Of a stretch of 14,360 nucleotides of DNA, positions 14,360 to 14,360 are shown piece after piece. The stretch is from Burkholderiales bacterium. Its GTDB lineage: Bacteria; Pseudomonadota; Gammaproteobacteria; Burkholderiales; SG8-39. The notes beneath the pieces were generated by a model that saw only the letters and a list, made by a program, of their open reading frames with translations, made no database searches and was not told the origin of the DNA. The stretch covers positions 1-14,360 of the forward strand of contig JAQSVY010000005.1 of the NCBI GenBank assembly GCA_029266935.1. Direction: 5' to 3'. The position numbers and the translations under genes were made by a program. How positions within the stretch are numbered: the stretch's first letter is position 1; every line of letters begins with the position of its first letter.

Positions 14360-14360
14360 G

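Noticed and set aside
1..14360. CRISPR arrays, tRNA or rRNA genes, insertion sequences, attachment sites, riboswitches
   Set aside because: No regularly spaced repeats, cloverleaf-like segments, transposase motifs, flanking direct repeats or long untranslated leaders were seen; nearly all bases are coding.

Overview
This is a gene-dense, high-GC window with strong G/C preference at third codon positions. It reads as the chromosome of a betaproteobacterium, probably Burkholderiales-like. That assignment is inferred from the etfB-etfA-acyl-CoA dehydrogenase gene order, a nearby ETF-ubiquinone oxidoreductase and overall protein character; there is no rRNA or other marker gene. I see no tRNA, rRNA, CRISPR array, insertion sequence or phage gene, and no gap over 300 bases without a gene.

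Layout. Positions 2-568 (+) hold the 3' part of a peroxiredoxin-like gene. Positions 559-4353 (-) hold a tight four-gene catabolic operon, transcribed from right to left: a class II aldolase/adducin-family protein, a short-chain dehydrogenase resembling the (3R)-hydroxyacyl-CoA dehydrogenase domain of peroxisomal MFE-2, a D-2-hydroxyacid dehydrogenase and a mandelate racemase/muconate lactonizing-type enolase superfamily member. Only 20 bases away and divergent lies a fatty-acid/electron-transfer operon (4374-9944, +): NDP-forming acyl-CoA synthetase, etfB, etfA and a ~600-aa DmdC-type acyl-CoA dehydrogenase. The right part holds a (-) pair, an Mpo1-like small membrane protein (11454-11780) followed by an MscS channel fused to a cyclic-nucleotide-binding domain (9907-11457). 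Divergent from these is a REC-GAF-GGDEF-EAL response regulator (11833-14091, +) whose GGDEF motif is degenerate and whose EAL site is intact. The window ends in the C-terminus of ETF-QO (14096-14360, -).

How the genes fit together. The plus operon plus ETF-QO form a full electron route: acid to acyl-CoA, acyl-CoA oxidised by the dehydrogenase, electrons to ETF, then through ETF-QO to quinone. The minus operon looks like a hydroxy- or sugar-acid pathway of unknown substrate. Three of its four enzymes depart from the textbook active-site residue of their family, so their chemistry should not be read off the family name. The right-hand block is second-messenger signalling: a probable c-di-GMP phosphodiesterase beside a cyclic-nucleotide-gated MscS-type channel.

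Main points for a second look: the altered-residue catabolic operon; a shared, near-symmetric -10 element in the 20-bp divergent gap; a repeated pattern of -10-like hexamers 6-9 bases before start codons lacking a well-placed Shine-Dalgarno, suggesting leaderless mRNAs; two tiny ORFs bridging etfB/etfA and etfA/acyl-CoA dehydrogenase through ATGA overlaps; and a run of 14 consecutive A/T-ending codons inside the GC3-rich dehydrogenase gene.
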